Shown here piece by piece: positions 42,137 to 51,341 of a stretch of 64,000 bases of DNA. The notes under the pieces were generated by a model. It did no database searches. It worked only from the letters and a program-made list of their open reading frames with translations, and was not told where the DNA came from. Location: positions 21,112-85,111 of the forward strand of contig JAURJT010000045.1 of the NCBI GenBank assembly GCA_030832095.1, read 5' to 3'. This DNA is from Gammaproteobacteria bacterium (GTDB taxonomy: Bacteria; Pseudomonadota; Gammaproteobacteria; Burkholderiales; Burkholderiaceae_B). How positions within the stretch are numbered: the first letter of the stretch is position 1; every line of letters begins with the position of its first letter. A program made the position numbers and the translations under genes.

Positions 42137-42589
42137 TTAGCCGCCGCAACCACCGAGCGTGACCTTAATTTCTTTTGTCGCGATATACCACTTGCCATCG
42201 GCCTTGACCAACGCGTGTACGTTTGAGCTTTGGCCCATTTTGACACGCGTCGTCACAAAGGCCTCAGCGCCCGCAGGCAACATAAATTGCGCGGCGAGAT
42301 TGCTAGGATTTTTTTCGACCAAAATCGCGATTTGAGTGGCTTTGAGTTTTGTTTCAACGCCAACAGGTACGACCGCACCATTTTCGGCGATATCGGGCGC
42401 GCGCATGATGATGTCGGCTGACGTCTCAGGTTTTGTGCCGCCCATGGCTTTGAGCACATCGTCGAGGTTTTTGCCTTCAAAGGCAGCTTTGTTCCATTCA
42501 GCGGCTTGTGCGCTAGTGATTAGGCCCGTGCTTGCCATCAGGGCAATGACCGAGGTCAGGCGTAAGACTTTTCTGCGTTGGTTGTTCAT
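42137..42589 (-). CDS. soxY: SoxY, covalent sulfur-carrier protein
   Basis: 150 residues from the ATG at 42589, with AGGAG just upstream. The leader NQRRKVLRLTSVIALMA is a twin-arginine signal with cleavage near AQA. The protein ends in GGCGG with C148, the swinging-arm cysteine on which thiosulfate is bound and oxidised. SoxYZ is the carrier of the whole periplasmic pathway. Upstream 211 bases separate it from soxD. Confidence 0.98.
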   Translation of the reverse strand: MNNQRRKVLRLTSVIALMASTGLITSAQAAEWNKAAFEGKNLDDVLKAMGGTKPETSADIIMRAPDIAENGAVVPVGVETKLKATQIAILVEKNPSNLAAQFMLPAGAEAFVTTRVKMGQSSNVHALVKADGKWYIATKEIKVTLGGCGG

Positions 42590-42800
42590 TGTTGCTCCTG
42601 TCAATTTCAAAAATAGTGTGTGCTGCTGTTAAGTATGACGTCTTAGTGCTGCGTGTTCGGCGTTAGGTGGGCGTGCGTCTAGCTTGACTCGTTGCTGCGC
42701 ATATTACTAAATAGTTAAGAATTGTTAAATATTACGCCGGTTCTGCTGAGGCTGCGGGCAATACGCTAGTGAGTGTTTAGTGCTCATCGGATTGTTAACA

Positions 42801-43931
42801 CTAATGAGTGGCTAGTATCCACTTGACCAACGCCTGCGAATCCGCCGTAGATAACTGGTTTTGAGCCGGCATGGGGATTGCCCCCCAAACGCCCGCCCCG
42901 CCTTTTATGACTTTTTCAGTGAGTACCGCCTCGCTGTTGGGCTGATTTTTGTACTTAGTAGCAATCTCAGCTAGTGAGGGGCCGACTAGCTTACTGTTCG
43001 CAGCATGACAGGCAAAGCAGTTTTGCTTCTTAAATAAGTCGGCTGGTGGCATGAGCGTAGCAGGGGTGCCAGACGTTGGGGTCGAGGCAGAGGCAGAGGC
43101 TAATGAGGTGGTGCTTGCTGTCTTCGTACCGGCTTGGGCGGGTCGACCTAGATCTGAGCCGGGCAGTTTAGCCACGGGTGGTCGAGTGGTGTCCACCCCA
43201 CGAAACGGCCCATAACCACGGTTTTGCTCAGCGAGATTCTCGTGTGCATTGCGTGCGTAATCTGGCAGACTTGACGTGATCTTAACCGTCTCAACGCAAT
43301 TGCTCATACAGGCAACCGCTTTCACGTCGGGCGCATCGTCAATCCGCCACATGCCGTGCTCGCGCGTCATGCCATTGCGGTTTGGCATCAACTGTTGCAC
43401 CTCGACCATGTTCTTGTTGCTCAGCTCAAAGTCGTCAGGCAAAATCTCTGCCAGATTGAGCATATAGGCTAGTACAGCGTAGGTATCGTCGGCTGTCAGC
43501 GAGCGAGGTGCGTTCCAAGGCATCGCACGATAAATATAGTCGTACAAGCTCGAAATCGTTGCCACTTTCATCAAGGTGCTGCGCTGAGGTTGCTTTGGGT
43601 CAGTCAGTGAGGCAACTCGACCGCGCTTGACGTCTGCTGCGGTGGTGCCGCCTACTAACGGCGTGAAGACCTCATTTGACTCACCGAACGTGCCATGACA
43701 GCTGGCGCACTTGTTGTCCCAAAGCGTCTGACCGTCTTGTACTTTTCCTGAGCCCGCAGGCAAGCCTTTCAGGTCTGGGCGCACGTCGATATCCCATGCT
43801 TTGACCTCTGCGGCAGTGGCTGTGCGGCCGATGCCGCTGAACTGGTTCGACGAAGCGCTTTGCGCAGCGCTGTCGCTCACCGCACAAAATATGGCGGCCA
43901 CACTAACCGACACGAGCGCGAGAAGCTTCAT
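42801..43931 (-). CDS. soxD: SoxD, dihaem cytochrome subunit of sulfane dehydrogenase
   Basis: 376 residues from the ATG at 43931, chosen because it starts a signal peptide (KLLALVSVSVAAIFCAVSDS, then AAQ); the frame is open 53 codons upstream with a poorly hydrophobic leader overlapping soxC, so a longer start cannot be excluded. Two haem sites are present: C75-C78-H79 in NKCASCHG and C305-C308-H309 in QNCFACHA, joined by a low-complexity Ser/Ala/Thr linker. SoxD takes the electrons from the SoxC molybdenum centre. Having SoxCD means the sulfane sulfur on SoxY is oxidised fully. Confidence 0.95.
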   Translation of the reverse strand: MKLLALVSVSVAAIFCAVSDSAAQSASSNQFSGIGRTATAAEVKAWDIDVRPDLKGLPAGSGKVQDGQTLWDNKCASCHGTFGESNEVFTPLVGGTTAADVKRGRVASLTDPKQPQRSTLMKVATISSLYDYIYRAMPWNAPRSLTADDTYAVLAYMLNLAEILPDDFELSNKNMVEVQQLMPNRNGMTREHGMWRIDDAPDVKAVACMSNCVETVKITSSLPDYARNAHENLAEQNRGYGPFRGVDTTRPPVAKLPGSDLGRPAQAGTKTASTTSLASASASTPTSGTPATLMPPADLFKKQNCFACHAANSKLVGPSLAEIATKYKNQPNSEAVLTEKVIKGGAGVWGAIPMPAQNQLSTADSQALVKWILATH

Positions 43932-44061
43932 ATGGCTCGGATACGTCGTCGTGCCAGATGAAGAAAGTGCGCTCAAGACCTCAGTCAGTTTTACCAGTGG
44001 CTCGACTTTCGTCCGGTTGATGCGCGCTTTTGTTGCGACAACTCGGTCGCTAAACAGAAAA

Positions 44062-45423
44062 TTAGCCAACTTGTACATTGCTGACCTCACCGTTGGTGTC
44101 GAGCTTCCAAGATTGAATCGCGTTGTTGTGATAAATCGAGCGAGTGCCGCGCACTTCGCGCAGCATATTGATCGGTGGCTGTACGTAACCCGTCGAGTCG
44201 ATCGCGCGCGACTGCAAAATTGCGGGTGAGCCGTCCCAATCCCAATTGATATTGAAACGTGTGATGGCCTTCGTCAGGATTGGACCTTCAAGGCGTGCTT
44301 CTCGCCAGTTTTTGCCGCCATCCATCGAAACATCTACACGTTTGATCGTGCCCCGACCAGACCAGGCGATACCACTGACGTTATAAAAACCTTTGGTTAA
44401 GAGTTGTTGCCCGCCCGAGGGTGTGGTGATCACAGATTTACATTCTTGGATCGAGGTGTATTGCCGATGCAGGCCGTCTGGCATCAAGTCAATGTAGTGC
44501 ACGGCCTCGTCTTTGCTGGCATAGGGTTGGTCTCCCACTTCAATACGACGCAGCCATTTGACTGAGCTCACGCCTTGCGCGCCCGGTACAAGCAATCTGA
44601 GAGGGTAGCCATTTTCAGGTCGCAACATTTCGCCGTTCATTGCCCATACTACCAGCACGTCGTCCATGGCGGCCTCGACGGGGATGGTGCGCGTCATCCC
44701 CGAGCCGTCTGCGCCTTCAGCCAGAATATATTTACCCTTTTTAAGGTCGACACCACACAGATCGAGCAGTGTGGCAAGGGGGACACCAGTGAACTCGCTG
44801 CACGAAATCATGCCGTGGGTGTATTGCACGGTCGGGACAGCAACGTTACCCCATTCAAGACCCGTATTCGCGCCGCACTCAATGAAATGAATGCGCGAAA
44901 CGCTTGGTAAGCGCATGAGGTCTTCCATCGTGAAAATCATTTCGCGCTTGACCAAGCCATTGATCATCAGTCGATGCATCGCCGGATCAATTTCGTACCA
45001 CCCCTGGTGATGGCGCTCGAAGTGCAAACCGCTTGGCGTGATCATCCCAAACAGACCCTGCAGGGGGGTAAAGGATACCGATGCTGCCGATACCCGTGTC
45101 AGGCCTGGCGACTCTCTTCGCACTAAACCTGCTTCGTACTTTGACGGAATACCGTAGGGGTTCGCTGCAACGGGTTTGCCCAGCGTGGTGGCCCAAATTT
45201 GCTTGTCAAGAATGGCGGGGTCACCGAGCGCCGCGGTACTTTGCGCCAGGGCACTCGTACCCGTGGCGGTGGCAAGCGCACCCAAAAAGCTTTTGCGTAT
45301 GAAATTGCGGCGCTGTGTGTCGAGCCCGTTCTGGCTGATTTGGGCGAGCAGGTCGCCCTCCAAAAAATGCTCTGGTGCTTTGCGTAAGCGGCCGAAGGTC
45401 AAGCTTGTGAATTTGTTGCTCAT
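44062..45423 (-). CDS. soxC: SoxC, molybdenum sulfane dehydrogenase subunit
   Basis: 453 residues. An N-terminal region contains a twin-arginine pattern (QRRNFIRKSFLGALATATG) at about 38-55, so export is by Tat; the Tat motif is set back from the start, as known for SoxC. The sulfite-oxidase fold has the molybdenum-ligating cysteine C183 in HFIECGANTG and the dimerisation domain with GIAWSGRGTIKRVDVSMDGG. It removes electrons from SoxY-bound sulfane sulfur together with SoxD. It is the first gene of the sox transcript, read away from the dienelactone-hydrolase-like gene. Confidence 0.97.
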   Translation of the reverse strand: MSNKFTSLTFGRLRKAPEHFLEGDLLAQISQNGLDTQRRNFIRKSFLGALATATGTSALAQSTAALGDPAILDKQIWATTLGKPVAANPYGIPSKYEAGLVRRESPGLTRVSAASVSFTPLQGLFGMITPSGLHFERHHQGWYEIDPAMHRLMINGLVKREMIFTMEDLMRLPSVSRIHFIECGANTGLEWGNVAVPTVQYTHGMISCSEFTGVPLATLLDLCGVDLKKGKYILAEGADGSGMTRTIPVEAAMDDVLVVWAMNGEMLRPENGYPLRLLVPGAQGVSSVKWLRRIEVGDQPYASKDEAVHYIDLMPDGLHRQYTSIQECKSVITTPSGGQQLLTKGFYNVSGIAWSGRGTIKRVDVSMDGGKNWREARLEGPILTKAITRFNINWDWDGSPAILQSRAIDSTGYVQPPINMLREVRGTRSIYHNNAIQSWKLDTNGEVSNVQVG

Positions 45424-45727
45424 GATCTAGCTTCTTGTCGCGCTGACTTGCGAGGGATCACAATTTGGTTTCCTGACGCGTGTACTTGGGGTAAAAAGGG
45501 ATGCGCATAGACAAGGCAGGACGCGAGTTGCACGCAACAGCCGTTTGGGCAGATTTGACGCTCGCAAAATAGTTAGATTCAACATGGGCTCGCTTGAATG
45601 CGTTTTTAGTTATAAGCTAATATCAAAAAGTAATTTAAAAGAGCGGCCTCGCGCTATTGGTGTAAACCCTAGCGAGGTTGGAGAACTCGACAATCCTTTT
45701 TACGTTGACGTCAGTCAGGAGCACAGC
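45424..45727. promoter_or_regulatory. Divergent control region between soxC and the dienelactone-hydrolase-like gene
   Basis: About 300 bases hold no credible gene. An AT-rich block (about 45600-45640) contains the near-symmetric site TTAGTT-ATA-AGCTAA (45606-45620, one mismatch), a possible operator. An in-frame extension of the downstream gene from 45545 runs across the block but has no coding character. Sox transcription on the minus strand should start here. Confidence 0.45.
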
Positions 45728-46627
45728 ATGACCTCAGATCTCGCTAAAGATGGCGCCGCATTGTTTGCTGCGCACCCGACCTCGCGTCGTCGCTTCATGA
45801 AAGTTGCCACACTTGGCAGTTTGGGAACTGGTTTTGCCAGCGCAGCCCTGCCCGTGTTATCTCAAGCAATCAAAACTGATTTTGCTGGCATCCAAAGCGA
45901 AGAGGTGACGATCGATGCAAATGGCACAAATGTTGCAGCCTACACCTCGCGGCCGGCGCAGGCACAAGGAAAATTGCCAATCGTGATCGTCGCCAGCGAG
46001 ATTTTTGGTGTGCACGAGTACATTGCCGACGTGACGCGTCGCCTAGCGAAAGTCGGCTATTTGGCGATTGCCCCCGAATTTTTTACGCGCGCCGGTGAGC
46101 CTACCGAGCTGGGCACGGTCGCTGAGATCATGTCTCAGATCGTTGCCAAGACACCTGATCAGCAGGTGTTAGGTGATATTGAAGCAGCGTTAAAGTGGGC
46201 CGGCGCTAATAACGGCGATCTGAGTCGTGTGGGGATGACAGGTTTTTGCTGGGGTGGCCGTATCACTTGGTTGGCTTGCCAAAAGCTGTCTTCGATGCGA
46301 GCCGGGGTGGCGTGGTACGGCCGCTTAGTCGGTGAAAAAAGTGATAATTTTCCAGAGCATCCGCTTGAACTCGCCGCGCAAACGCGTGCGCCGGTCTTGG
46401 GCCTCTATGGCGGGCAAGACACTGGTATCCCCCTCGCAGATGTCGAAAAAATGAAACTCGCGTTGTCTGGCCCCAATGCCACGGCTGCGGCAAAGTCCTC
46501 AAAGTTTGAGATTTACCCAGACGCACCCCATGCTTTTCATGCTGACTATCGGCAGACGTATCAAGAGGGGCCAGCAAAAGACGGTTGGCAAAAAGCCTTG
46601 GCGTGGTTCAAGGAGAAGGGTGTTTAA
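45728..46627 (+). CDS. Tat-exported dienelactone-hydrolase-like protein
   Basis: 299 residues from the ATG at 45728, which has AGGAG upstream. The leader SRRRFMKVATLGSLG is a twin-arginine signal. The alpha/beta-hydrolase domain carries the nucleophile C174 in GMTGFCWGGR, an aspartate in GGQDTGIP and the histidine of PHAFHADYR, the Cys-Asp-His triad of dienelactone hydrolases. The usual enzyme is cytoplasmic and opens a dienelactone in chlorocatechol breakdown; here export and the sox context suggest another role. Similar exported versions are found in other sox regions, with unknown purpose. It is divergent from soxC. Confidence 0.88.
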   Translation: MTSDLAKDGAALFAAHPTSRRRFMKVATLGSLGTGFASAALPVLSQAIKTDFAGIQSEEVTIDANGTNVAAYTSRPAQAQGKLPIVIVASEIFGVHEYIADVTRRLAKVGYLAIAPEFFTRAGEPTELGTVAEIMSQIVAKTPDQQVLGDIEAALKWAGANNGDLSRVGMTGFCWGGRITWLACQKLSSMRAGVAWYGRLVGEKSDNFPEHPLELAAQTRAPVLGLYGGQDTGIPLADVEKMKLALSGPNATAAAKSSKFEIYPDAPHAFHADYRQTYQEGPAKDGWQKALAWFKEKGV

Positions 46628-46820
46628 GCTGCGTCGCGTCGAGCGCGCCCCGAGGATGACCGCCCGAGCCACATATCGATATAACAAATCAGTCGAGGTG
46701 TTGGCTGAATCAGTAGGGCAAACCCTTGTTAAAGTAATGCCTATTGTTGCGAACGCTCGGTCATAATCCGTTAATCACAATGTGAAGGTCAGCACAATTG
46801 TTCAGTTTTTTGGAGAAAAC

Positions 46821-47189
46821 ATGAAAACAATCAATAGACAACGATTTGATTTCAGCACGCTCGGGCGGTCGATCGCGCGTGGTGCGACAGCACTTGCAGT
46901 GGTGCTCGCTGCAGCGGGCGCAGCGCACGCGCAAGCGCAAAACCCAGATGCGCTCAAGCTCTATCAGCGCGGCTTGGCGGCGACCTGCGCCAATTGTCAT
47001 GGCACCGATGGGCAAGGCGTGGTGGGGACTGGCATGCCCGTCATCAATCATCTGAGCTCAGCCGAGATCTTGAAAAAAATGCTCGACTATAAAAGCGGTG
47101 CGTTGACCGGCACCATCATGCATCAGTTAGCCAAGGGTTATACAGATGAACAGCTGCAGACGATCGCGTCTGTGCTTGGAAAAAAATAA
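46821..47189 (+). CDS. fccA: Monohaem cytochrome subunit of flavocytochrome c sulfide dehydrogenase
   Basis: 122 residues from the ATG at 46821 (GGAG upstream; an ATG 13 codons earlier is less likely). The leader has a hydrophobic run ending AAHAQA. One haem site is present, C56-x-x-C59-H60 in ATCANCHGTDGQG, and methionines in GTGMPVI or TIMHQL could be the sixth ligand. It accepts electrons from the FAD of FccB, whose gene starts 13 bases downstream. It is smaller than the dihaem FccA of purple sulfur bacteria and close to the SoxE/one-haem type. Confidence 0.88.
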   Translation: MKTINRQRFDFSTLGRSIARGATALAVVLAAAGAAHAQAQNPDALKLYQRGLAATCANCHGTDGQGVVGTGMPVINHLSSAEILKKMLDYKSGALTGTIMHQLAKGYTDEQLQTIASVLGKK

Positions 47190-47202
47190 AAAGGAGCACA
47201 AC

Positions 47203-48477
47203 ATGAATCGTCGTTTATTTCTAGGACAAAGTTCTGCGTTGTTCGGTGCTGCTCTTGGTATGCCAGGGCTTGCACGCGCTAGCCTCAATAAGGCTCAAAT
47301 CATCGTGGTGGGTGGTGGCTACGGTGGCGCAACTGCGGCTAAATACCTCAGACTACTGTCGAATAACACCGCGAATGTCACCTTGATCGAACCCAATGCA
47401 CAATTTATTTCGTGCCCGATGTCGAACTTGGTGATTGGTGGCTCAAAGACCTTGGCTGATGTCACCGTATCTTATGACGCTCTGCAAAAAAAGCACGGCG
47501 TTAAAGTGGTGAAAGATAGTGTCGCCTCGTTTAACGCTGAAAAGAAAACCGTTCAACTCGCCTCGGGTCAAACACTGCCCTACGATAAGCTGGTGGTGTC
47601 GCCAGGGATTAGCCTGATGCTGGACAGTATCGAAGGCTTGGCGCAAGCCAATCAAGCGGGCATTACCCTGCAAGCCTGGAAAGCGGGCGATGAAACAGTT
47701 GCCTTGCATAAGCAGCTTGCATCGATGCAAGACGGAGGCGTCTTTGCAATCAGTATCCCGCTTGCCCCATACCGTTGCCCCCCTGGCCCCTATGAGCGCG
47801 CCTGCCAGGTGGCCAACTATCTCAAAAAGAATAAGCCGAAGTCAAAGGTCATTGTGCTGGATGCGAATCCTGATGTCATCTCAAAGCCCGGCTTGTTTAA
47901 AAAGGTTTGGGCCGAGCAATACGCAGGCATCCTCGAATATCGCCCACAGTTCAACGTGACCGCGGTCGATGCTAAGACCAAGACCCTTAAGTTTGATGTG
48001 CAAGACGACCTCAAGGCCGATGTCTTAAATATTTTGCCCGCCATGCGTGCAGGTGATTTAGCAGTGCAGGGCGGTATTGCCAATGCAAACAAGCGTTGGG
48101 TGCAAGTCGACTTCAAAACCTTTGAATCCACAGCCGCAAAAGATGTACACGTGTTGGGTGATTCGATTCAAGTTGCACCCTTGATGCCTAAGTCTGCTCA
48201 CATGGCGAATCAGCACGCTAAGGTCGCGGCGGCCGCAATCATCGCGCAACTCAACGGTTGGGAAATCAACCCTGCGCCTGTGCTGACAAACACCTGCTAC
48301 AGCTTTGTCAACGACAGCCAAGTTGTTCACGTGGCAAGTGTGCATCAGTACGATGCAGCCGAAAAGACCTTTAAAACGGTCGCGGGTTCGGGTGGGGTGT
48401 CGACTGGGCCAACCGATCTTGAAGGTGTCTACGCGTGGGGCTGGGCACGCAATATCTGGGCGGATAGCCTCGGTTAA
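47203..48477 (+). CDS. fccB: Flavoprotein subunit of flavocytochrome c sulfide dehydrogenase
   Basis: 424 residues from the ATG at 47203, with AAGGAG upstream. The leader NRRLFLGQSSALFGAALG is a Tat signal. The FAD-binding motif is VVGGGYGGATAAKYL, and a second NAD(P)-like domain follows. Conserved cysteines occur in FISCPMSNLV and in CPPGPYERAC, the latter part of the redox-active site, and one in NTCYSFV near the C-terminus. The complex oxidises sulfide to sulfur or polysulfide at the periplasmic face and passes electrons to cytochrome c. It may also oxidise sulfide-like intermediates from the Sox pathway (SoxF role). Confidence 0.93.
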   Translation: MNRRLFLGQSSALFGAALGMPGLARASLNKAQIIVVGGGYGGATAAKYLRLLSNNTANVTLIEPNAQFISCPMSNLVIGGSKTLADVTVSYDALQKKHGVKVVKDSVASFNAEKKTVQLASGQTLPYDKLVVSPGISLMLDSIEGLAQANQAGITLQAWKAGDETVALHKQLASMQDGGVFAISIPLAPYRCPPGPYERACQVANYLKKNKPKSKVIVLDANPDVISKPGLFKKVWAEQYAGILEYRPQFNVTAVDAKTKTLKFDVQDDLKADVLNILPAMRAGDLAVQGGIANANKRWVQVDFKTFESTAAKDVHVLGDSIQVAPLMPKSAHMANQHAKVAAAAIIAQLNGWEINPAPVLTNTCYSFVNDSQVVHVASVHQYDAAEKTFKTVAGSGGVSTGPTDLEGVYAWGWARNIWADSLG

Positions 48478-48610
48478 ATAGCGGCTTTGTTACTGGTGAG
48501 AGCCTAGCGTCAGTTTAGCTTGGATCTCGCCAGAGCGTCGCGCTCATACCTCTGGTAGATGGGCGCCTAGCGCCGTTAGGTTCAGACAAGTTTGCCTTCA
48601 GTCTAGCGCG

Positions 48611-50227
48611 TTAATTACTTTTAAAGCGCGTCAGTTTGACAATGGCAATCGCGATAAATGGCATCGCAAAACCAAGACAAATCGTGGTGAGTAACAGCGG
48701 CCCGAGTTCGGTGTAGTTTGCCGTACTTTGGGCCGTAGCTGTTTTGGTCGCTCGCGTAATTTCAAAAATTTGGTTTAGATATTTGGTGCCGAGTTGGCTG
48801 AGCGACAGTGCGAGGTTCGTAAATGAAGCCATCACGGCAAAGTAGGTGGCCTTCAGATTGTCGGGAGCCGAGCGTGCGATCCAGGCAAGCATTGGGATCA
48901 TCGCCACTTGCCCGAGTGGCGACTCAAGCGCAGTGTCGATGAGCGCGATCACACGTGCATCAACCACGCCGCCAGTCATTGCGGCCGTCCAGTGATGCAG
49001 GCCGTGCACCATCCCTAAGGTCGGTAACGCCATTAAGGTGCCAAAAATGGTGAGTGTACCCACGACATACACAATCGATTTTTCGGCCATGAAACGGCGA
49101 AAAATAAACATGCCAAGCAAAGACAGCACACTCCCAACCAAGGAGAGGATTGAAAAAAACTGTTGATCAAACTTAAGTTCGTCAATGAGCCACCAGGTGA
49201 CACCGGGCCCAGGTGTTGGGATCGCCCTAAAGAAAAAAATGACGAGAGCGGTACCCACGAGGGTTGAACGCATCTGCGGTTCAAGATCACGCGTGAGTCG
49301 GCTCATCAAAAAAATGATAATGATCATTGACCCAACAAAAATGATTTCTTGACCATACTTAACTTGACTCAAGCCCATGGTGAGCGTGAATGCCACAAAG
49401 ACCATGCTACCTAAGAGAATGGTCCAGTTAGGTGCGACAAGTTCGATATGTGAGGTCAGTGCGGCGTGTGCTTGCTCTTTAGTGAAACCTTGCTCGATTA
49501 AGCGTCGTTTATCGCGCGTGTGTAGCCAAGCCGCGATCGCGACGCCCGCGACTGAGATGAGCGGGATGCCAAGTGCCAGGGTGTACACCTGAGCGTAGCG
49601 CGTCAGTTTTTCGGCTTCAGACAGGTGTTGTACGCCTGAAAAGGCATAAATGTTCAACAGCGCAACGAACACCGAGCCACCGATAATGGCCACACGCCCC
49701 AAGGTTTGCATGGTGGTGTGCATCAGTTTGAGACGTTCAGGTTCGATGGCCTGGCCTTGCTCGTCAATATGAGGCACGGCTTCAACAGTCATGGCGTCGG
49801 CGACGGCATCTTGTAGTACATAGCCGATGGGAGCCAATAGGGCACTTACCACGAACCAGACTTCAACAGAAAATACGCCAGCCATCGCGTCGCGGTGAGA
49901 CACCAAACCTACCATGATGAGCAAGCTCGCTGCGATGAGGGAAGCGCCTACAAAAAGTAAGCCGCTTTTGAAGCGCCACAACAAATCGACAATATGCCCA
50001 AGCCCCATTTTGAGTGACCAAGGGATCACCACCCAAAAGCTTAAGGTCGCTAAAAAGGCTGCAGAAAGATTGAGATAGTCTTTGACAAAAAACGTGCCGA
50101 CGATGCCGGTAAGGCTTGAAACGCCAGCGGCGACGTACACCATTAAGGGGGGCAGATACGACAGCCGCATTTCGCGGCCAAGTTCAAGAATGTTGCGATC
50201 GATCCAGCGCGTGAGACTTAAAAACAT
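48611..50227 (-). CDS. BT1-like major-facilitator transporter
   Basis: 538 residues with about 12 membrane segments. Features such as FWVVIPWSLKMGLGHIVDL after the second segment and LQDAVADAMTVEAV between the fourth and fifth resemble the folate-biopterin transporter (BT1) branch of the MFS, and the length suits it. The substrate is unknown; a link to sulfur metabolism or to the neighbouring LysR is possible. Its start overlaps the end of the lysR gene by 44 bases; an internal ATG at 50170 would remove the overlap but lose a conserved-looking basic leader. It shares the strand with lysR and is probably co-transcribed. Confidence 0.7.
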   Translation of the reverse strand: MFLSLTRWIDRNILELGREMRLSYLPPLMVYVAAGVSSLTGIVGTFFVKDYLNLSAAFLATLSFWVVIPWSLKMGLGHIVDLLWRFKSGLLFVGASLIAASLLIMVGLVSHRDAMAGVFSVEVWFVVSALLAPIGYVLQDAVADAMTVEAVPHIDEQGQAIEPERLKLMHTTMQTLGRVAIIGGSVFVALLNIYAFSGVQHLSEAEKLTRYAQVYTLALGIPLISVAGVAIAAWLHTRDKRRLIEQGFTKEQAHAALTSHIELVAPNWTILLGSMVFVAFTLTMGLSQVKYGQEIIFVGSMIIIIFLMSRLTRDLEPQMRSTLVGTALVIFFFRAIPTPGPGVTWWLIDELKFDQQFFSILSLVGSVLSLLGMFIFRRFMAEKSIVYVVGTLTIFGTLMALPTLGMVHGLHHWTAAMTGGVVDARVIALIDTALESPLGQVAMIPMLAWIARSAPDNLKATYFAVMASFTNLALSLSQLGTKYLNQIFEITRATKTATAQSTANYTELGPLLLTTICLGFAMPFIAIAIVKLTRFKSN

Positions 50228-51152
50228 GGTTTAGGCCCGAGGTGATGTCGGGACTCATTTTACAGAGCTGTTCAAGCGTGTGCATGACTATTTTTGCCAT
50301 TGGTGAGGGCGTTCGATTACGTAAACTGACCATGCCGATTTGCAAGTCGATAGTCGGGATTTCTCTGATGACGAGTTTTCGTAAAAGTGCGTCATGGCCT
50401 TTTTTATGGACGGCGCGATCCGTGCTAATGATGACCGTATCACTTGTGAGTGCTAAGTGATGCAAAAGGTCAATGTCGTCGCATTGCACAGCAAGTGTTA
50501 ATTCAGAGTCTTGCTCAAGCCTTAATTGTTTTGCGAGGCGTTGTCGCAGGCTTGTAGTCAATTTTGTTGCGGCAACGCCGTAGTCCCACATTGTAAAGAA
50601 TGGCGTTTCGATGTTTGTTAAAGGGTGATCAGAACGAACGTAAAAATCTACTTTTTGTCGAACGAGTGGTCTGATGTCTAGCGCCGCGGTGTTGCCGATA
50701 TCAGCGATGGTAGCCACAAAAAATTCGATATCTTCTCGTAATAAATTTTCGTGTAATTGACGCCAATTATTGATTTCTGTGCGTATTGAAATGCGAGGGT
50801 GGCGCTGCCTGAGTTCGCTGAGCGCTTCGCGTAACAGCGTGGCGGCTGGAAAAGGCCCCATTCCAAAAGCGATATCGCCTAAGTCAGCGGTTCGGTACAG
50901 AGCGATATCGCGCTCGAGGTTGCGTGCATCGAACAGTAGTTGTCGCGCTTTCTGAATAAAGAACTCGCCGGCCGAGGTGAGTCGTACCGAGCCCGGTTGT
51001 CTTTCAAACAGTTGCAAGTCGGATTTACGTTCAATCGCTTGAATGCTTCGGCTAAAGGCCGGTTGACTTAAGTGGACGCGAGTTGCAGCTCTCGCAAAGT
51101 GGCACTCTTCGGCTAACGCGACGAGATGATTGATTTGAGTGAGGTTTAGCAT
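50184..51152 (-). CDS. LysR-family transcriptional regulator
   Basis: 322 residues. The N-terminal winged helix-turn-helix is clear: LNLTQINHLVALAEECHFARAATRVHLSQPAFSRSIQAIE, followed by the linker helix and a type II periplasmic-binding-like effector domain (from about residue 92). It should control the divergent TauD-Bug operon, since a 13+13-base inverted repeat lies between the two starts, and possibly its own transcript with the BT1-like transporter. The effector is probably the compound handled by the TauD enzyme. Confidence 0.93.
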   Translation of the reverse strand: MLNLTQINHLVALAEECHFARAATRVHLSQPAFSRSIQAIERKSDLQLFERQPGSVRLTSAGEFFIQKARQLLFDARNLERDIALYRTADLGDIAFGMGPFPAATLLREALSELRQRHPRISIRTEINNWRQLHENLLREDIEFFVATIADIGNTAALDIRPLVRQKVDFYVRSDHPLTNIETPFFTMWDYGVAATKLTTSLRQRLAKQLRLEQDSELTLAVQCDDIDLLHHLALTSDTVIISTDRAVHKKGHDALLRKLVIREIPTIDLQIGMVSLRNRTPSPMAKIVMHTLEQLCKMSPDITSGLNHVFKSHALDRSQHS

Positions 51153-51229
51153 CGTGCGAACGCCTTATCATGATTTGCATTGCCCGCCCTGAGCTTCGTA
51201 GCCTTGAGCCGATATTGAGCAATTTATAA

Positions 51230-51260
51230 TCAATTTAATGCATTGTTTGCATTGAATTGA
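51230..51260. promoter_or_regulatory. LysR-type operator (inverted repeat)
   Basis: TCAATTTAATGCA (51230-51242) and TGCATTGAATTGA (51248-51260) are inverted copies differing at one position, with a five-base spacer. A third and fourth half-site-like pair, TGCAAATAATGCA, follows at 51261-51273. The site lies midway between lysR (start 51152) and the dioxygenase gene (start 51342), and contains a T-N11-A-compatible core. Confidence 0.7.
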
Positions 51261-51341
51261 TGCAAATAATGCAATTGATAAAGATAAAAGGCAAGTTTAG
51301 CCTTGAGGGCGTATTGATTTTCGTCAACTGGACCCGCTCTC

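Noticed and set aside
48531..48575. Inverted repeats between fccB and the BT1-like transporter, considered as a terminator
   Set aside because: CCAGAG/CTCTGG and GGCG/CGCC pair, but loops are long or stems short and no T-tract follows on either strand.
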